Source: Elysia crispata (lineage: Eukaryota; Mollusca; Gastropoda; Plakobranchidae). From it: DNA of 64,000 nucleotides. Positions 1-11,989 of the stretch are shown here, piece after piece. How positions within the stretch are numbered: the stretch's first letter is position 1; the number at the start of each line of letters is the position of its first letter. The notes beneath the pieces were generated by a model, which saw nothing but the letters and a program-made list of their open reading frames with translations, made no database searches and was not told where the DNA came from. The stretch spans positions 1-64,000 of the forward strand of contig JAWDGP010002685.1 of assembly GCA_033675545.1 (NCBI GenBank), in the 5' to 3' direction. The position numbers and the translations under genes are program-made.

Positions 1-206
1 GTGATTTGCAGGTCAAGACCGACAAAAGAAGCGCCCATTTTCCTGTCATCGGGGATTTCTGTGAAATATTTAAAGTTCTGGATATGCCTGTTCAAACCCA
101 ACTGTCTGGTTTACACAAATTTCTGTTATATACATCCACAGATCGAAGGCTGAGGGAGCAAGAGACCTCTGATCTAGAGGTAACTAATCAATTCTTTTTC
201 ATCAAG

Positions 207-566
207 AGGACGCGCCGTGCTAGTGGCCAACCTTGTTTAAGGTTTTCAGATCAGAGACAACTCAGTGTTTCTTTCCTGAAATCATTCAAGTCCAGATCAA
301 AGATCCAATGTGCAATGTATTGCGCTAGTAAAATCCCAGGGTGCACTAGCTTCCTGTATAACGCCTCCACGGGTGTTTGCTCTATCGCCTCCGCCGCCAG
401 TGACTTGGTCGCGCATATCATCTGCGATGCTTGGCTAGGTGAGCTGTACCAGAACATTGACGAATCGAAGAATCTCCTTTGCAATAAAAAATGTAAAAGA
501 CATCGCCTGGCAAACCCGCGCAGTAAGAAGAAAGCGATGCGGCAAGATGAGGACGATGATATTTAA
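207..566 (+). CDS. C-terminal exon of a PAN/apple-like domain protein (partial)
   Basis: The reading frame is open from the left edge to a taa at 564-566, so this looks like the last exon of a gene that begins outside the window. A plausible acceptor is the ...tcatcaag just before 207; another is ttgcag near position 11. The translation contains the spacing of a PAN/apple fold: a Phe/Ser-rich start, then KIQCAMYCASKIPGCTSFLY followed by N-A-S-T-G-V-C-S. That is C-x3-C-x6-C and a final Cys in a tgxC context, as in many secreted molluscan PAN or lectin-like proteins. After the domain the tail turns strongly basic (KKCKRHR, RSKKK) and ends in an acidic DEDDD stretch. PAN domains usually bind protein or carbohydrate outside the cell. 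The basic/acidic tail is unusual for that and may mean the exon is decayed or part of a mobile-element protein. The function is not identifiable from this piece. Confidence 0.4.
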   Translation, partial: RTRRASGQPCLRFSDQRQLSVSFLKSFKSRSKIQCAMYCASKIPGCTSFLYNASTGVCSIASAASDLVAHIICDAWLGELYQNIDESKNLLCNKKCKRHRLANPRSKKKAMRQDEDDDI

Positions 567-699
567 GCCGTAACCACCAGATGAATATGAATAAGAGCCG
601 TTCCTTTATTTAGACGCTCTGGCTATCATGGTCCCGAGCTCTGCTTGTCTCCCTCGTGATCGATTTGAACCGACTAACAGGACGACCCGACGCCACGTC

Positions 700-915
700 A
701 CAGAACAATCCCATAAAGTACAGAACTATCCCATACTATACAGAACTATCCGATAGTGCACAGAACAATCCCATAGTATACAGAACTATCCCATGGTACA
801 CAGAACTATCCCATAGTGCATATATATTCCATAGTTCACAGAACTTTTCTACAGTATACAGAGGCATCTCATAATACACAAAACTATCCCATAGTACACA
901 AAACTATCCCATTGT
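700..915. repeat. ~19-bp minisatellite (acagaactatcccatagt type)
   Basis: About eleven imperfect head-to-tail copies of a unit close to tacagaactatcccatagt. Units vary by agaacaatc versus agaactatc and by the dinucleotide before the next copy. The short ORF across it (656-874) only reflects the repeat. Confidence 0.85.
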
Positions 916-1754
916 CCTTCAACGCTACCAGATATCTCAGGATATAGACTGTAGCAACCTTTGAGTCTGGATTTAGTGAAATATAACATGGAAAGATGCA
1001 AAACCTTATAGCTTATCCTGAGAGGAGTAGAATACTGGGAAAGGAGATGGATGTCAATTTATGAAGATTAAATAAATGAAGTTCAGAATAAAAGGAAGAA
1101 AGCAAAACTTTGTTTATTTATGTGTTTCTTTATTTTAATTCACTGAACAAATTTACGGATGTGGCATCATTTTATTTTGGTTATATCATTTCGTCCACAA
1201 ACAGAAGTTATTTTTTCTTCCTCCTCTTATATTCTTTTCTTTTCTTTTTGTGAATTTGCAAGCACAAAATAATGAAACAATATGATGAACCGTTGGGATC
1301 TAAAACCGTACAAGGGTTTATCGCTTTTACGTTTTTAAGACAAACTTGAGGATAAAAGATAGTTACCATGGTTACCACAATCAGCTACAAATCTTGATAA
1401 TTTTTTTTTCTGGCCGTTTTGGTCGAAAAAAATTAACCTCAAACCGAAAGGATTTGACTAGATTCATCGTTTGTCGTGTCACTTGTCCGAAAGCAAGAAA
1501 ACTCTAGAGACAAAAAAACCTGTAAGTGGTTTTATTTTCCTTTCGGCTCTTCGCGTAGAGTTTTCTTAAACTTTTTAATGGGAAAGAAGATCACGTGATG
1601 TCCTTTACTTATTGGCCACATGCAGCGACAGAATGTCCTTGCACTGCCCATGGCAGTCGCTCAAGCACCAGACCATCTACCTCAGATTTGACCAGTTATT
1701 GTGTAATAGAACAAGTGATCCTGGGGAGAATAATGCGAAAATATGTAAAGACCG

Positions 1755-2560
1755 TAGCCTGTAGTTTTAGACCTCAAGGTGAAACATAATACATCAACAG
1801 TAACCTGCATTTCAGATCTCTAGCTGAAACATAATATATCAACAGTAACCTGCATTTCAGATCACTAGGTGAAACATAATATATCAAGAGTAGCCTGTAG
1901 TTTTAGACTGTTAGGTGAAACAATATATCAAGAGTAGTCTGAAGTTTTAGACTGCTAGGTGAAACATAATACATCAACAGTAACCTGCATTTCAGATCAC
2001 TAGGTGAAACATAATACATCAACAGTAACCTGCATTTCAGACTATTAGGTGAAACATAATATATCAACAGTAACCTGCATTTCAGATCACTAGGTGAAAC
2101 ATAATATATCAAGAGTAGCCTGTAGTTTTAGACTGTTAGGTGAAACAATATATCAAGAGTAGTCTGTAGTTTTAGACTGCTAGATGAAACATAATACATC
2201 AACAGTAACCTGCATTTCAGATCACTAGGTGAAACATAATACATCAACAGTAACCTGCATTTCAGACTATTAGGTGAAACATAATATATCAACAGTAACC
2301 TGCATTTCAGACTATTAGATGAAACATAATATATACAGTAACATGCATTTGAATCACTAGTTGAGGTATAACATATCAAGAGTAGCCTGTAGTTTTAGAA
2401 TACTAGGTGAGACATAACGTATTGATAGTAACCTGAAGTTTTAGACTACTAGATGAGGCATAGCGTTTTGACAATAACCTGCAGTTTTAAACAGCTATGT
2501 GAGGCATAACGCATTGACAAGAACCTGTTATTTTAAATTGCAGCGTAATATAGTGATAGG
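1755..2560. repeat. ~45-bp minisatellite array
   Basis: Roughly 16-17 tandem copies of a unit with the core aacctgcatttcagatcact followed by aggtgaaacataatacatc. Two subtypes alternate, one with tgcatttcagatcac and one with tgtagttttagactg, so a higher-order unit of several copies has been duplicated (for example 1895-2100 against 2110-2300). Copies decay toward 2560. Minus-strand ORFs with a recurring YYVSP peptide are shadows of the repeat. Confidence 0.9.
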
Positions 2561-3775
2561 AACTTATAGCTGTTTTAAATTTATAGATACCTGGATATCC
2601 AGGCAGATAATAAAGGCATCATGTGTTAACAGGAACATAGATATTGACACAGCGAAATGAGATATGCGGTATTAGCAAGAACGTACAGATTGAAAAAACG
2701 AAATCATCAATTTTACATTGAATGGGTCCCAAAAAAAATTTAAAGAACACGTTGTAATACTTCACGTGTATATATTTTTTATATATATTAGTCTAAAACT
2801 TGTTTCCGAAATAGATCTCAAGTCGCCTTTTTACCAAACAATGCCTTTCAAGAATGATTATGTTGAGAATGAAGATGTGTGTATTCTAAAAAAAAAAAAT
2901 CATGAACCTCTAAAGAGAGGCGAAACAATAAAAGAAATGCTAAAAATAGGCTAATTAATTTAAAAAGAAAGGGAAAGTGCCTGTTCACGCCAGAAGTGAT
3001 CTAAAATAATATATAAAACATGAGGACAGATTCATCGATACTAACAGGATTCTCAGTTGCTCATCTTTATTGTATTAGGTAAAGTTAGGTGAAATCATAG
3101 AAGCCAAATAAGTCAATAGTATTTCATTCATAAGCAGCTTTTACATTTAGCTTGAATTATAATAGGTATTCCAAACTGAGCTGTTAGCCGACTGGAAAAT
3201 AGTCGGCCAGGCATGAAAAACGTAGATCTACCCTTTTTTTTAAAGTGTTGTGTTATCGTCATTAATAATATTTTTTCAATAAAAACCATATCAAAATGTT
3301 GTGTTATTTATCGTCTTTTCTTTTATATAACTTTGGCATGAAAAAATACCCGATAGGTCTATTAAAAAGCGTGTGAAAGGTGTCAGTGTTTTGTAAATTA
3401 TTGTCCGATTCGCGGCAGCGCCGAGCTCGGCCGATCCGACCTAGCTCTCTTCAAGTGACTATCGCTCTTAACAACAAGAAAGATATTTTTATACGGTTTG
3501 AAACACATTAAAGGGCAGTAATTCTGCTTTCTTTTGATACCACACACAACGAGGCACGCCGTGAAGAAGGATAAGAAACTTCGAGAAGAAGACGAAAATT
3601 TAGAATTTTTAATGGTTTCAAGGAACATTTCCCGGCTTGTGTAGTACCAAAAGGAAGGCCATCCATTTTTCTAAAAGAATTCACAAACATCATTTGATTG
3701 TGTAACCTGTGGATGCAGCGAAAAGAGTTCAAACGCAGACACTTAGACCCATTTTAGCCCTTGCCGAGACCCGAA
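2561..3775. other. Non-coding stretch; possible promoter/5' region of the next gene
   Basis: AT-rich sequence with no convincing exon. The part from about 3405 to 3775 is less AT-rich and contains CpGs (for example cggcagcgccgagctcgg near 3411), which would fit the 5' region of the gene whose ATG is at 3776. No TATA box was recognised. Confidence 0.3.
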
Positions 3776-3881
3776 ATGACGGCGGGTCAGTCTTGTCAAC
3801 AGACTCAGTCCGGCATGTGTGGAGAACCCATCGCAGACCGCACTTCGCATCCCCAAACACTCAATGTGGAGGACATTTTAT
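3776..3881 (+). CDS. First coding exon of an unrecognised two-plus-exon gene
   Basis: An ATG at 3776 opens 35 codons (starting MTAGQSCQQTQSGMC) that end one base into a codon, immediately before a good donor, gtgagt, at 3882. Joining the leftover base to the acceptor at 4808 keeps the frame and makes a Ser codon in ...NVEDIL-S-DDDNFRG.... That agreement of splice phase with two good splice sites is the main support. The peptide is polar and Ser/Thr/Gln-rich, with no signal peptide, and looks like a cytosolic or nuclear N-terminus. I do not recognise the family and assign no function. Confidence 0.55.
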
Positions 3882-4540
3882 GTGAGTTAATACTACTTTA
3901 TTTCTTTACATAAATTGATTTAATTATATTGGCTAATATATGTGTAATAAGAACTATTTTATTTTCTTATCGACTTTGTCGGTAAACGGAACAGCCACAC
4001 TCTCATTCAAGAGTGACCTTCACTACGTTACATTCGCTGACCTTATGACGTCACGAGAATATTATTATTATTATTCTATCGGCTCTCCTGTGCAACGGTT
4101 CTAAAAATAGGTCTAACTTCGGCATTTCTGTAAAATATGTAGACAGTTGTTTTGCGTTTGTTAAGTGTTTACGTTATGATATGAATCAAATATCTATAGA
4201 TCTAATTTGATTCAATATTAAAACAGACACAGTAAATCTTATTTTCTCACAAGGCAGAAGTACTAACACTAATGTTTTAGTCAAGATTGCAGTACATTAT
4301 GCTTAGATCTACGAGAATCTGAAATTGATAGTTGTACTTGTACTGTAGTCTGTAGATCAAGGATGGTCTGGACAGTATCTAAAAACAAAAGCAATTTTCG
4401 ATCATATATCAGTAAATGATATTTATGAGACTTTTCTATAATTTTTTCATAGGATGCAATTTGCTTTAAAAGAAAGTACAAGACAATTTAAGTACACATG
4501 TCTGGCCTCTAGATCATTGTTCACAGTCACATCTTGCGAA

Positions 4541-4569
4541 TTTTTTTTTTTTTTTTTTTTTAATTATTA

Positions 4570-4642
<73 letters not shown>

Positions 4643-4652
4643 TATTATTATT
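4541..4652. repeat. poly-T and (ATT)n microsatellite in an intron
   Basis: Twenty T residues, then about 30 copies of att/tat with one cat and one act interruption. It lies in the intron between 3881 and 4808. The poly-Tyr ORF there is a shadow of the repeat. Confidence 0.95.
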
Positions 4653-4807
4653 ACATATGTTTACATTGTATTATTGTAATTACATTGTATTTTATTAAAT
4701 TTTTAAAAACTTTTTTTGGTGGAATGGTGGTTTTGCTTTTGGTTTATAAAGCACCTTCATTACAGGTTTTAAATAGCTTTTATTTATCATCAACATTTAT
4801 TTTACAG

Positions 4808-4959
4808 CAGATGATGATAACTTCCGAGGGATGAAGGATCATTTCCTTATGTGTGGGAGAGGCAGAAGACCAGCTCTACCTTCTCTGCCGCTACTCAACA
4901 ACCGGGTCCTTGTTCAGCTATTCCATTTGAGGGAGCAAGGTAGCGCCACTTGGGATGAG
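4808..4959 (+). CDS. Second coding exon of the same unrecognised gene
   Basis: The acceptor is atttattttacag before 4808, with a pyrimidine-rich tract upstream. The donor is gtaagt at 4960, directly after gag. The 152-nt exon completes the Ser codon and then adds 50 codons: an acidic DDD start, a basic CGRGRRPALP stretch, and a hydrophobic/charged segment, LLNNRVLVQLFHLREQGSA, ending TWDE. It ends in phase 0. No following exon of matching phase was found before the repeats and transposon debris to the right, so the gene either continues much further away or is truncated. The GABA-B-like exon at 5386 needs one leftover base and so does not join cleanly to this one. Confidence 0.6.
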
Positions 4960-5385
4960 GTAAGTTTCTTAAATGTGCAAATATTTTTTTTTTGTTGGAA
5001 TAATGGAAATGTTGAAAATGCTTAATGTGCTTTGGTGTACTCCAAATTTCATAAATGTATTTTTATTCGTTACTATTCAAACACTTATATAAAGAAGATT
5101 TTTGGATGCCTCATTTTTGTTAAGGTGATTTTTATTTAATGTGTAAGAGAACATGGTAATTTGAGTAATCTTATAAGGCCTCAGTCTGTAGCGGATAAAC
5201 TTCAATTTCAGGCCGTAATATTAGTTTTTATTACGTCTAATTTCATAGTTTCTCGATTTTTTTGCGTCTTGTAAGGCCAAAAATGTGCTTTTGGGTTTGT
5301 TTGTTTTTTATTTTGTTTTTTATATGGTTTTGTTTTTTTAATTCAAGGTGAAATATTAATCAAGAAAGTTGTACATATAAACTAG

Positions 5386-5537
5386 AACATGTGATTGGTT
5401 CACTGCGTCCAAGCGTTGTGTTTGGTTGCAAGGGTATCCTGATCATCTTTGGCATCTTCCAGGCCTATGAGACCCAAAGAGTGAGACTTAAACAAGTCAG
5501 TGATTCCAGGTTTGTTCGCATTAGCATCAACAACCTT
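5386..5537 (+). CDS. GABA-B-receptor-like exon: TM5 and second half-loop
   Basis: The frame reads VVFGCKGILIIFGIFQAYET then QRVRLKQVSDSRFVRISINNL. This follows the conserved class C block of GABA-B receptors: a hydrophobic helix (TM5) with G-C/Y-K-G-I/L, the signature AYET, then K-x-I/V-x-D-x-R and S/A-I-x-N leading into TM6. Those receptors are plasma-membrane GPCRs that couple GABA binding to Gi/o. The acceptor proposed is ...aactag before 5386, with a poor pyrimidine tract. The donor is either gtggct at 5538 or a non-canonical GC site after gtg at 5540; the second aligns one residue better with the family. The ligand-binding venus-flytrap domain and TM1-TM4 are not seen anywhere in the window. 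I take this as an isolated gene fragment or the relic of a divergent receptor. Confidence 0.6.
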
Positions 5538-6632
5538 GTGGCTAGGAACCAAAACCAATTTCTATCCTTTAAATTTTTATATATATTTAAGATAAATTAG
5601 AAAGTAAAGGGTTTTCTTCGAATCCACAAGGTTTTTGGCTGTTGAGATTTGATGAGAAAATATAGAGCCAGCAGTCTTAGTCACAGAAAGCAGCAGTTGT
5701 GTAAATATCATAAGCTAACTAAACTGATACTTTTTTTAATGGATTTTAATTGAGGAATCTTGTTTAAAAACCCTCTGTGGCTCTCATTAATTATTTAAAA
5801 CATTGTCTAAGAAGTGTCATTCAGTTCCAACAACAGAGAGGACAAATACTCAGTCATATTTTTTTTTATAGTTTTCTTTATTTAAAAACAAAAGTAGGCA
5901 TCAAATTCATACCAGATTGTCAAGTTATGTGGAATCAATTTCAAATTTTTACAGCACAAACATTTTCGAAGTACTGGCATTGTTATCAAATTTTCCTTGA
6001 TATGCTTTTCACGCATTATGAAGACACGTTGGGCTGTCTTGTAAATGAGATTGGAAAAAAATGGCAAGACTTTTCTTTAAAACATCACAATGTATATTTT
6101 TTATGGTGCTGATTGCATTTTGTTTAAGATATGTTTATTTTATAGATTACTTGAACTGGCACAGTATACAAATATTTTTAACAAATAACTTCAGGTATCA
6201 AGATTTCAAATCATTGTTAGAGAAAAATTATATTTGAAGAGGGAAGCTGAAAGAGTTGAAAAAAGCCATATTGAAATTAAATAAGCTTTTTCAATTAGAT
6301 ATTTCACTATTATAGGCTTCTTGAGAGAGTTATATAATTGAACACTTAAGCTGTTTATTTCTTTTAAACTTCAGATTTTTGTGTAAACAATGATTTATGA
6401 ATATGTTAAAAAAAATCAAAGTAAATTTAGTATATTTTAACATGCACAAGTCACATTTTAGCACTTTAACATTTTTTTTATTGATCTGGCATTGATAAGT
6501 CTGTATTTCAGAGTAGTGTTAATTTTTTCTTCCTTTTTTTATAAACTCAAGTACTTTGTGAAGAAATTTTTAACAGGGTGCTTCTTAACATTAAATTGAA
6601 CGAAAATTTTTTGCTTATGTGAAACATTGCAG

Positions 6633-6760
6633 GTCCTGTATGTTATTAGTGCCCCAATCTCACCCATCTTCAGCAAACAGGAAAACACGACATTTGATTT
6701 AGTCTCTCTGGCCATTGCGTTGTGCACCTGCCCTCTATGGGCCTCATCATTATTCGAGAG
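6633..6760 (+). CDS. GABA-B-receptor-like exon: TM6-TM7
   Basis: After the acceptor acattgcag the frame reads VLYVISAPISPIFSKQENTT, then F-D-L-V-S-L-A-I-A-L-C and a second hydrophobic run. This matches the GABA-B receptor block V-L-x-x-I-S-A-P-V (TM6), the extracellular S-x-Q-x-x-x-x-F turn, and A-S-L-A-I-x-F (TM7). The intron lies at the position I recall for vertebrate GABA-B receptor genes (just before VLC.I.AP), so this is an exon-structured copy and not a processed one. The donor gtattg at 6761 leaves two bases. Joining to an acceptor at 6877 (tgagcag) gives only R-F-P-Q-P and a stop at 6891-6893, so the protein would end right after TM7 and lack the usual cytoplasmic coiled-coil tail. 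Confidence 0.6.
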
Positions 6761-7159
6761 GTATTGTTATGATGTTTTAATTGTTGTATGCCATAAGAGC
6801 AGCATTGATCAGTTGATTTTTACACACTGGAAGCGTCTTATGCAACTGTCCAAGCATTTTTTTTTACTGTTGAGCAGGTTTCCACAACCGTGAGAGCACA
6901 TGGACCAAAGCTTTTTGGACAATAACTATGCTCTCAGCTGCTGTGGCAACAGTCTTGTAAGGCCTACTGTGCTGTCTCAGTTTGTTTCGTTTCATACAAA
7001 GTATTTCCAAAGTGGGCGTTGAGTTATTATAGTTAAACCTCTAGATCTAGTACCATTACAAGCATGATAAAAGATGAAGAGAAGGGAAAATTTAGTCCAA
7101 TGGCAAGATTGGCGCCTGTATCCAAATCTAGTTCAACAGAAGGAAAAATTGTCTTTTGA

Positions 7160-7873
7160 ACTCATCAATCAATCAGTTAGGTGCCGTGCTCTTTAGCATT
7201 GCCGATCATGACTTTCCACACATCTCTATCCCTCATCACTTTCAGTGCTTCTGTCACTCGTCCTACTTTGAAAGTCCATCCAACATCTTTTGATGCTGTT
7301 TTGGTACAGTTGTCACAAGATTTTGTACTTTCTCTCTTCTCTTGACATGTCCAAAAAAGGTTGCCTGGTGATTACTTATTCTATTTATGCTGAATCTTGT
7401 AGTGTCGGCTTCTTGTAACTAGTTTTGGTTGATTTCTTTACAGTCCATGAGATTTTCTCATTTTGTTGTCTCCAGTTTCTTTTGTAACTATTTTGAAATT
7501 GTGCAAGCTTTGTATTGATACATCAGAATGGGTTCAATAGAGCACTTCAGGGCTCTTCTTTTTGTGCGAATTGAGATGTGGTTATTTGTTAGTATAGATT
7601 TCATTTTCTGGAAGCTCAGTGTAAGTTACGTCCATCACTTGATATTAAAGTACCCAAGTATTTGAATTGACCCCTTTGCTTGAGTTTATTACCTTTGATA
7701 AAGATGTTGATGTGCGGAGACTATAACTTTGACTAATCACCATTAGTTCTATCTTTTTGCTATTCAAATGCAACCCTTTTTTTCTGCTCTCTTCTTCAAA
7801 AATCGTTAATAATTGTCGCAAGTCTTCTTTATTTTCTGGAATTAATACAGTGTCATCAGCGTATCTCAACATG
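7160..7873 (-). mobile_element. LINE (non-LTR) reverse transcriptase fragment, 3' part
   Basis: The minus-strand frame 7872-7645 reads LRYADDTVLIPENKEDLRQL, then F-E-E-E-S-R-K-K-G-L-H-L-N-S-K-K. It contains the YADD catalytic box of reverse transcriptase palm motif C and the following GLxLNxxKT-like motif. Downstream on the same strand, through stops and frameshifts, are the residues R-D-R-D-V-W-K-V-M-I-G-N-A near 7230-7190, typical of the end of these LINE ORFs. The 5' part is missing, as expected for a 5'-truncated insertion. Related copies of the same family lie at 10775-11013 and 23005-23835. The clade (RTE or jockey-like) cannot be decided here. Confidence 0.75.
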
Positions 7874-8082
7874 GAGCCAAATTCTGTTCACTTTGAGTTT
7901 GTCAGCAACTTGCCATAAGCCCATAAATCTAGCACCCTTATCTGACAGCTCACAGTGGATGGGTGGACACTGTCTCTTCCCAGGAATTTTACCCGCACAG
8001 TAGAAAAAGGCATGCAGCTGGAATGCGTGGAATGCAATTCACACTACTTTTTTAACACAAAATTGCAAAACATGCAATACTG

Positions 8083-8248
8083 ATGTCATTTCCCAATAAA
8101 ATTTCTTTTTCAAATTTTTTTGTGGGGTATATTATTAACTATTTTTGTTGTTGTCTGGGTTTTGTCTGTGGTACAAGGGAGTTGAGTTCTGGGGCTGTCA
8201 ACAGCAAGACGTTTTCTATTATATTTTTCATTCTATTTTTATCATTTC
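8083..8248. other. Short unassigned stretch
   Basis: Low-complexity T-rich sequence between the LINE relic and the decayed ORF. No feature is recognised. The small plus-strand ORF 8083-8289 is not supported. Confidence 0.2.
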
Positions 8249-9429
<1,181 letters not shown>

Positions 9430-10774
9430 CTCCTTTTCTTCCCTATCCCTTCTCTGTGTAACTCGTTCCTGTCTATTCATAATTATATGCTCCTCTCAAC
9501 ATCTTCAGTGATAATCTGACGGAGATCTTCAACCTCTTCTTCATTTTGAGAAGATCACCAGCCACAGATTAAACAACTTGAGACAATGTGCTTTTGAGAG
9601 GGAATCCTTACCATCTATTGAGTTTTGAAGAAGGACGAGATTAGAATCAACGTGACACAGCAGCGTAGTTCAGGAATTTTGTCCTTGATGTGTAAGTTGA
9701 TCTTCTTTTCTCAAGAAGTTTTAAACTAGTTTAAATTCATGTGATCATTGCTTTTGACGCTATAGCAGTCAAAGATCAGTTATAAAGGTAAAAATGAACT
9801 AGTATAGACATGTCCATTGACTTGTACTTTTCAAACACAGCATTATACCAGGATTCTGTCAAAGTCTTTAGGGAGAGGAGTTGCTGCTCTAAAGAAAGGA
9901 ACTTAAATTTAACAAAGATCCAAAATCAGCTGTTATATATGCTTGATGTGGTAAAAAAAAATTATTTTGTAAGTTTATTGTCAAATTATTGTTTTATCAC
10001 AATTATAATGGGAATAAGGCTGGTAGACTTCAGAAATCAATTCCCGTTCATGACTTGGCAGAGATATAGGCTTAAAGTGCTGAAATCTTCTGTTGGTTCA
10101 ATTCAAGCAGCCTTGTGACATCATTGCATTATTATCTTTTTTTAAGTGTGTTTTTCTTCGTTTTCTCCAGTAGGACAGACAGGTTTTTCAATCTTTCATG
10201 TCATCTCTTTCCTTATCCTTTCTGCTTAAAACAAACTTTCTCTTTCACAAAAATCATTTTCTTTTTCTCCAAAAGTTAGGAGAAGTGAAAAAATCATCTG
10301 TTCTTGCTTTAAGTCTTTGCAGGTCAAGACAAATTTTGGGCTACATTTGTAGACCAATCAAAGGTAGTCAGCTTACACCTCATGTACAAGTGAGACTTAC
10401 ATGTTTATCTTCTAATATTCATGTCTTTCTTTTCAAGCAAATTTCATGTCTGCAAAGTGTTGTCTGTGAATACATTCCTTTGTTTTATGGTTTGCTTGTT
10501 TTTTCACTATGTATGCTTTGAGTCCTTTGTATTTTCCAGCTTTGAAAATGTTATAGAACTGGAGTGAGATGTTATATTTGCAATCTGTGCTGTATTTATG
10601 GCAGTGGTTGTCTATACATAATTTTATGTAGAGCAGCGCCCAACATATGCGGTAACCATCTACGTTGAAACAACAAAGACATATAGCTTACAACTACCTT
10701 TATTAGATGTACCTTTTTTTTTTTTTTTGTAAAACACGGCAATCCTTAGATTATTCATAGAAAATTCTGTATGA

Positions 10775-11013
10775 ATTAGGGGCCCTGCTCTTTACAGTAG
10801 GCGATCATGACCTTCTGCGCATCTCTATACCTTGATGCTGTTAAGTGCCTCTGTCACTCATTTTACATTTAGCCACTTATCTTTTCTCGCTTCTTTACCC
10901 TGCTGCCTTTTCCTTTAAAATCAATCGAGTTGCCACAATATGTTTTAGTTTTTTTTTCTCATCACATGGCCCAAAAAAGACTGCCTATAGTTTACATATG
11001 GTATTTATGAACA
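10775..11013 (-). mobile_element. 3' end of the same LINE family (left arm copy)
   Basis: The minus-strand reading matches the end of the LINE relic at 23575-23835 almost base for base in blocks, e.g. ggtatagagatgcgcagaag (10834-10815), and, more loosely, the copy at 7190-7260. It breaks off at about 11013, exactly where homology to the right arm stops. Confidence 0.7.
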
Positions 11014-11489
11014 TTTTGGACTTTCGATCCAGAACAAAACGATTTTAACTGAATGGTGGACACTTGAATAAATCCATACTCTATAGCCACACTGATGAGT
11101 CGTAATACGACGAAACACATCCTAGAATGTGTCTGTGGATGAGTGAAAAAAATTATTGTTCCTTTATGCAAATATTTCCCCTTAAAAACGATTGATAATC
11201 TTGACTGGGAGACGGAATTCCTCCATCCTCCTTAATTTATAATAGGTTTAATCGTAGATAAAAAGAAACTTGCTCAGTTTTATTTTTTTGTATTATTAGA
11301 TTTTCTAAAAATGTTCAATTTCACTTTTTTTCTAAACCTGTAAAGTTCTATTTAGATAATTACTAAAATCTGATGAGATTAGATTAGCTCTTGAAACAAA
11401 GAATTTTGTGCAGTTATTATAAACTATCTTTATGTAAATTGTATCTCATTATTTCATATACAATATATTTCAAATTTGATATATATCTA
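11014..11489 (+). other. Left-arm-specific segment carrying a hammerhead ribozyme
   Basis: About 476 bp without counterpart in the right arm, which has 21958-23575 at the equivalent place. It begins a few bases after the shared ggtatttatga (ends ~11013) and ends before the shared gctaaggtttcaccc (~11490). It carries the ribozyme at 11087-11138, then AT-rich sequence. A Penelope-like retroelement end or a small retrozyme would explain a ribozyme in an inserted segment, but no reverse transcriptase or second ribozyme was found, so the element type is open. Confidence 0.5.
11087..11138 (+). ncRNA. Type I hammerhead self-cleaving ribozyme
   Basis: All core elements are present in order. Stem I strand ccaca (11087-11091) is followed by ctgatga (11092-11098). 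Stem II is gtcgt-aat-acgac (11099-11111), a perfect 5-bp helix. Then comes gaaa (11112-11115), and stem III is cacat-cctaga-atgtg (11116-11131), a perfect 5-bp helix with a 6-nt loop. It is followed by t-c (11132-11133), with the last A of gaaa pairing the t, and the closing stem I strand tgtgg (11134-11138) pairs ccaca. The expected cleavage is 3' of c11133. The ends lie in stem I, which defines type I. Type I hammerheads in animal genomes are known from Penelope-like elements, retrozymes and some SINEs, where they process multimeric transcripts. The match is complete enough that chance is unlikely. Confidence 0.88.
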
Positions 11490-11989
11490 GCTAAGGTTTC
11501 ACCCGCCCCCCCATATTAATCTTTCTTTTTTGTGGTTCCTTTTCAGAAGTAAAATGTGGGACCTTGTTTGAATCCTCAAAGCTTTCTTATCATGCAGTTT
11601 TTATTTCTCTTGACAACACTTTTAAAGAGAACAGGGAAAATATATTGACTGGAGTAAATTAATTAATATGTGAACAAAAATCTTATGTGAATTATCAGTT
11701 GTGCTTTATTGTAATGCAATGTAAGCTGAAAGTCAAACAGATTAAAGTTCATTTAACAGGCAATGCCCCTATATTTATTATCTCTTTTAATGAAAATGTC
11801 ATATTCGTTTATGTTATATACATAAGTTTCATTGACGTTATTTTTTTTTTAGACTGTATTATGTGTCTTTTTTAGGTAATTGTGTATTATAAGATTATTT
11901 CTTTTTATATTATTATAATTTGGATTTTTCTGAATAAACTCAGATAACACTCTTATCTGTCTTTTTTATTTTTGATATTGTTCCTGTTT

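Noticed and set aside
4454..4834. 126-codon ORF rich in Tyr
   Set aside because: It is created by poly-T and (ATT)n in an intron.
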